Source of the DNA: Sphingobacterium tabacisoli
GTDB taxonomy: Bacteria > Bacteroidota > Bacteroidia > Sphingobacteriales > Sphingobacteriaceae
Direction: 5' to 3'
Length of the DNA: 64,000 nt
NCBI RefSeq assembly: GCF_017908035.1
Contig: NZ_JAEQMU010000001.1
Location: forward strand, 372,001-436,000
Part shown: in pieces, positions 62,987 through 64,000 of the stretch
How the letters are laid out: each line of letters starts with the position of its first letter
Position numbering within the stretch: position 1 is the stretch's first letter
Position numbers and translations under genes: made by a program
The notes under the pieces: generated by a model
Database searches by the model: none
What the model was told of the DNA's origin: nothing
The model's input: the letters and a program-made list of their open reading frames with translations, nothing else

Positions 62987-63496
62987 ATGAATTATTCATT
63001 GAAAATTTTGTCTTTTTTGCTTTTCGTTTTATTTGGAGGCTGTCATCCGAAGCAAGGAAGCCCGTTATCTGATAGGATTAATATCCAGATTGAATTAACC
63101 CATTGGCTTACCTTTGATTACAGATCAAGTACATTGAAGTTAGAATTCCGACCAGATGATATATTGATTGATACCATCCGCTTTTCCGTTAATGAAGCTA
63201 ATCTGATAAAAAACACTTTTGAAAAAAATCGTATCGGATTTGTAAGCGGAGAGCACTGGATAGGGCAACCAAAAATGTTTCCTACTGACCAGGTGAAAAT
63301 GATAATTTATGAAGATGCCGTTGTAAAATCTATCTTTCATTGTACACACAATTATACTGGAAGAAATACGCTAGAAAAAGAAATTGCACCTTTGAGTAAT
63401 ATTTTGCTTAATATCATATACGCCAAGGAAGCGTATAAGAAGATGGGAATAGAGTCTGCGGCTCGGCAGGAAAAATATGGTGATTTTCTTTATTGA
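62987..63496 (+). CDS. Small lipoprotein
   Basis: 169 residues from the internal ATG at 62987: MNYSLKILSFLLFVLFGGC is a complete signal peptide with a lipobox (FGGC, Cys19). The mature part has LKLEFRPDDILIDTIRFSVNEANLIKNTFEKN and HWIGQPKMFPTDQVKMIIYED; not recognised. The 46 upstream codons belong to the gene fragment described separately. Confidence 0.7.
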   Translation: MNYSLKILSFLLFVLFGGCHPKQGSPLSDRINIQIELTHWLTFDYRSSTLKLEFRPDDILIDTIRFSVNEANLIKNTFEKNRIGFVSGEHWIGQPKMFPTDQVKMIIYEDAVVKSIFHCTHNYTGRNTLEKEIAPLSNILLNIIYAKEAYKKMGIESAARQEKYGDFLY

Positions 63497-63626
63497 AAGC
63501 ACCATCAGAGTATTGTCTCTTCAAATCCGCTTTCAGAGCCTAACTCTATTCTATATCATATAAAATTTAGTCTAGGAAAGCGGGCTTCGTTATTAGCACA
63601 AGAGTTATCCTTCCCTGTCATTGGGT

Positions 63627-63654
63627 GGGATAGGAATCTACCATAGCCTATCCC
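63627..63654. other. Stem-loop between the convergent lipoprotein and Fic genes
   Basis: GGGATAGG (63627-63634) pairs with CCTATCCC (63647-63654), loop of 12. No T run; possible terminator. Confidence 0.4.
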
Positions 63655-63700
63655 GATATAACTACAAAGTCCGAATAGCAAGACAAATTGCTAATGAAAT

Positions 63701-64000
63701 CTATTTGTTCTCTAGTATTTTTAATAATCGATGATTTAAGTACAACTTCTCCTTGCCAACTCTTACAGATTGGATGATTCCGTTTTCTTCAAGTGCAATC
63801 AGGTAATTACCAACGGTTTTAGCCGTTCCTAAATTCTCATTGATTAAGTTCTGACGTTTTGTATATGGCAGTTTAAATAAAATCTCGACCAAATCTTTCG
63901 AATATATTTTTGGAAGTTTAGTTTTGATCTCCGTAGACATCTCTTCGATTGCATTAGTGATTAAGGTTAGACGTTCCAATCCTTTTAATGCGGTCTGCTC
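63701..64000 (-). CDS. Fic-family protein, C-terminal end only
   Basis: The frame is open to the right edge of the window, so the gene start and the HPFxxGNGR catalytic loop lie outside. The visible 99 residues are the C-terminal part: EQTALKGLERLTLITNAIEEMSTEIKTKLPKIYSKDLVEIL, then a winged-helix-like LINENLGTAKTVGNYLIALEENGIIQSVRVGKEKLYLNHRLLKIL. This end is usual for Bacteroidota Fic AMPylases. Good but not certain. Confidence 0.72.
   Translation of the reverse strand, partial: EQTALKGLERLTLITNAIEEMSTEIKTKLPKIYSKDLVEILFKLPYTKRQNLINENLGTAKTVGNYLIALEENGIIQSVRVGKEKLYLNHRLLKILENK

Overview
The window looks like a chromosomal segment of a Bacteroidota bacterium, most likely Sphingobacteriaceae (Sphingobacterium-like). 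The reasons are two SusC/SusD outer-membrane pairs, an ECF sigma/FecR/STN-SusC signalling set, many short-signal lipoproteins, and Bacteroidota-type promoters (TAnnTTTG -7 boxes) ahead of several genes. Base composition is about 40% GC. I recognised no tRNA, rRNA, CRISPR array, complete insertion sequence or prophage.

Layout. 0-4 kb: feoB (cut by the left edge) and feoA for ferrous iron uptake, a beta-carbonic anhydrase, and xanthine phosphoribosyltransferase. 4-16 kb: a lipoprotein tyrosine phosphatase, a DUF1877 protein, a WGR-domain protein paired with a SWIM zinc-finger protein, a YiiX-like hydrolase, a SUKH protein, a divergent yceI/hxlR pair with twin palindromic operators, a DUF3472 protein and a DKNYY lipoprotein. 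16-21.7 kb: an orphan SusC/SusD pair preceded by a repeated CGGTAACGTT motif. 21.7-28.1 kb: a run of SUKH (SMI1/KNR4), DUF6304-like and unrecognised immunity-like genes with small or decayed ORFs among them.

28.2-37.4 kb is the clearest functional unit: ECF sigma factor, FecR anti-sigma factor, a SusC with an STN signalling domain, SusD, a purple-acid-phosphatase-like enzyme and a glycerophosphodiester phosphodiesterase, all on one strand with short spacers. I read it as a self-regulated system that senses, imports and breaks down a phosphodiester-containing compound. 37.5-54.8 kb holds housekeeping and accessory genes: RidA-like, AraC, DUF4440, Imm30-like, a possible RHH-fused protein, YwqG-like zinc protein, Crp/Fnr, DinB, LysE, amidohydrolase, a long TPR protein, an outer-membrane receptor and a methyltransferase.

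54.9-64 kb is visibly worn: a 5'-truncated histidine kinase next to a truncated copy of the gene at 59.7 kb, an IS3-like transposase remnant, a lipase gene interrupted by one TAG codon upstream of two membrane-protein genes, an ORF made of a gene fragment run into a lipoprotein gene, and the C-terminal end of a Fic protein. A redoxin remnant lies at 52.8 kb. All family assignments come from reading the translated sequence by eye, without database searches.
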